Assembly: GCF_020524025.1 (NCBI RefSeq)
Contig: NZ_JAIVKN010000003.1
Coordinates: 434,001-498,000 of the forward strand
Source of the DNA: Halobacillus litoralis
GTDB lineage: Bacteria; Bacillota; Bacilli; Bacillales; Halobacillaceae
Length of the DNA stretch: 64,000 bases
Reading direction: 5' to 3'
The translations under genes and the position numbers were made by a program. This document shows, piece by piece, positions 63,867 through 64,000 of the stretch (the stretch's first letter is position 1; each line of letters opens with the position of its first letter). The notes beneath the pieces are model-generated. The model had not been told where the DNA came from, ran no database searches, and was given only the letters and a program-made list of their open reading frames with translations.

Positions 63867-64000
63867 CTGCAATCATTTGGACGGATTTATGGTCATTCAT
63901 TAATGCAGTATACTCCTCCACAAAATGATTAATTGAAGCTTCTGTCATTAACGGGTCTTTAAATTCGTGCGGCATAAGAAACGGTGCATTCAGCAGACCC
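63856..64000 (-). CDS. C-terminal end of an unidentified protein (RefZ-like position)
   Basis: 47 codons reach the window edge, ending ...EEYTALMNDHKSVQMIAANV, stop TAA at 63858-63856. Soluble-looking. In B. subtilis the gene after hisJ is refZ, a TetR-type FtsZ regulator; GLLNAPFLMPHEF could be its C-terminal helix region, but the fragment is too short to be sure. Confidence 0.45.
   Translation of the reverse strand, partial: GLLNAPFLMPHEFKDPLMTEASINHFVEEYTALMNDHKSVQMIAANV

Overview
The window is a Firmicutes chromosome segment, almost certainly from a spore-forming Bacillaceae. It carries spore genes (sspI, ytxC, ytaF, ytvI, ytrH, ytrI), strong AGGAGG-type ribosome sites, many TTG/GTG starts, a T-box, an L20 leader and CcpA-type cre boxes. 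Protein sequences and gene order suggest a Halobacillus-like moderate halophile, but that genus call is inference. The order follows the Bacillus subtilis ezrA-to-infC region closely, so I read it as core chromosome. I see no prophage, insertion sequence, CRISPR array, rRNA or tRNA. Most genes lie on the minus strand.

Layout, left to right. 1-5.2 kb: the sspI tail, an M42 aminopeptidase, a dimeric dUTPase, ysdB behind a sigma-W-type promoter, a VTT membrane protein, ysdA, and the infC-rpmI-rplT operon with its attenuating leader and ATT start. 5.2-13.8 kb: thrS with a threonine T-box, ytxC, the primosome genes dnaI and dnaB, nrdR, a small unknown, speD, and gapB with CcpN-like and cre-like sites. 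13.8-29.6 kb: polA-mutM-ytaF-coaE, hflKC behind a second sigma-W-type promoter, phoPR, and the citZ-icd-mdh TCA genes followed by a MaoC-fold gene; then ytvI and fxsA. 29.6-42.3 kb: pfkA-pyk behind a palindromic promoter, malic enzyme-gntR-accD-accA with a FadR-class operator, dnaE, ytrHI, nrnA and ytpI. 42.3-51 kb: ytoI, ytkL, then a PspA membrane-stress cluster (DUF4178, PspA, DUF4247, DUF350, and a membrane-anchored spermidine-synthase-like protein) behind a third sigma-W-type promoter, followed by an atypical SDR, an NCS1 permease and a 37-residue small protein. 51-64 kb: a universal stress protein, moaB, an EcsC protein, ackA with an activating cre, ytxK, a second NAD kinase, an amidohydrolase, thiI-nifZ, an unknown membrane protein, ezrA, hisJ and a partial gene.

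How it works together. Central carbon genes (gapB, pfkA-pyk, citZ-icd-mdh, malic enzyme, accDA, ackA) are clustered, and several have recognisable control sites that tie glycolysis, gluconeogenesis, overflow acetate and malonyl-CoA supply to carbon state. A second theme is envelope stress: three separate loci (ysdB, hflKC, PspA cluster) have TGAAAC-N16/17-CGTA promoters. SpeD could supply decarboxylated SAM to the spermidine-synthase-like protein of the PspA cluster.

The PspA cluster is the best candidate for a poorly described system. The GntR operator, the pfkA palindrome and a dispersed intergenic repeat (two copies) are also worth follow-up. Starts given here often differ from the longest reading frame because ribosome sites and family N-termini favour an internal codon.
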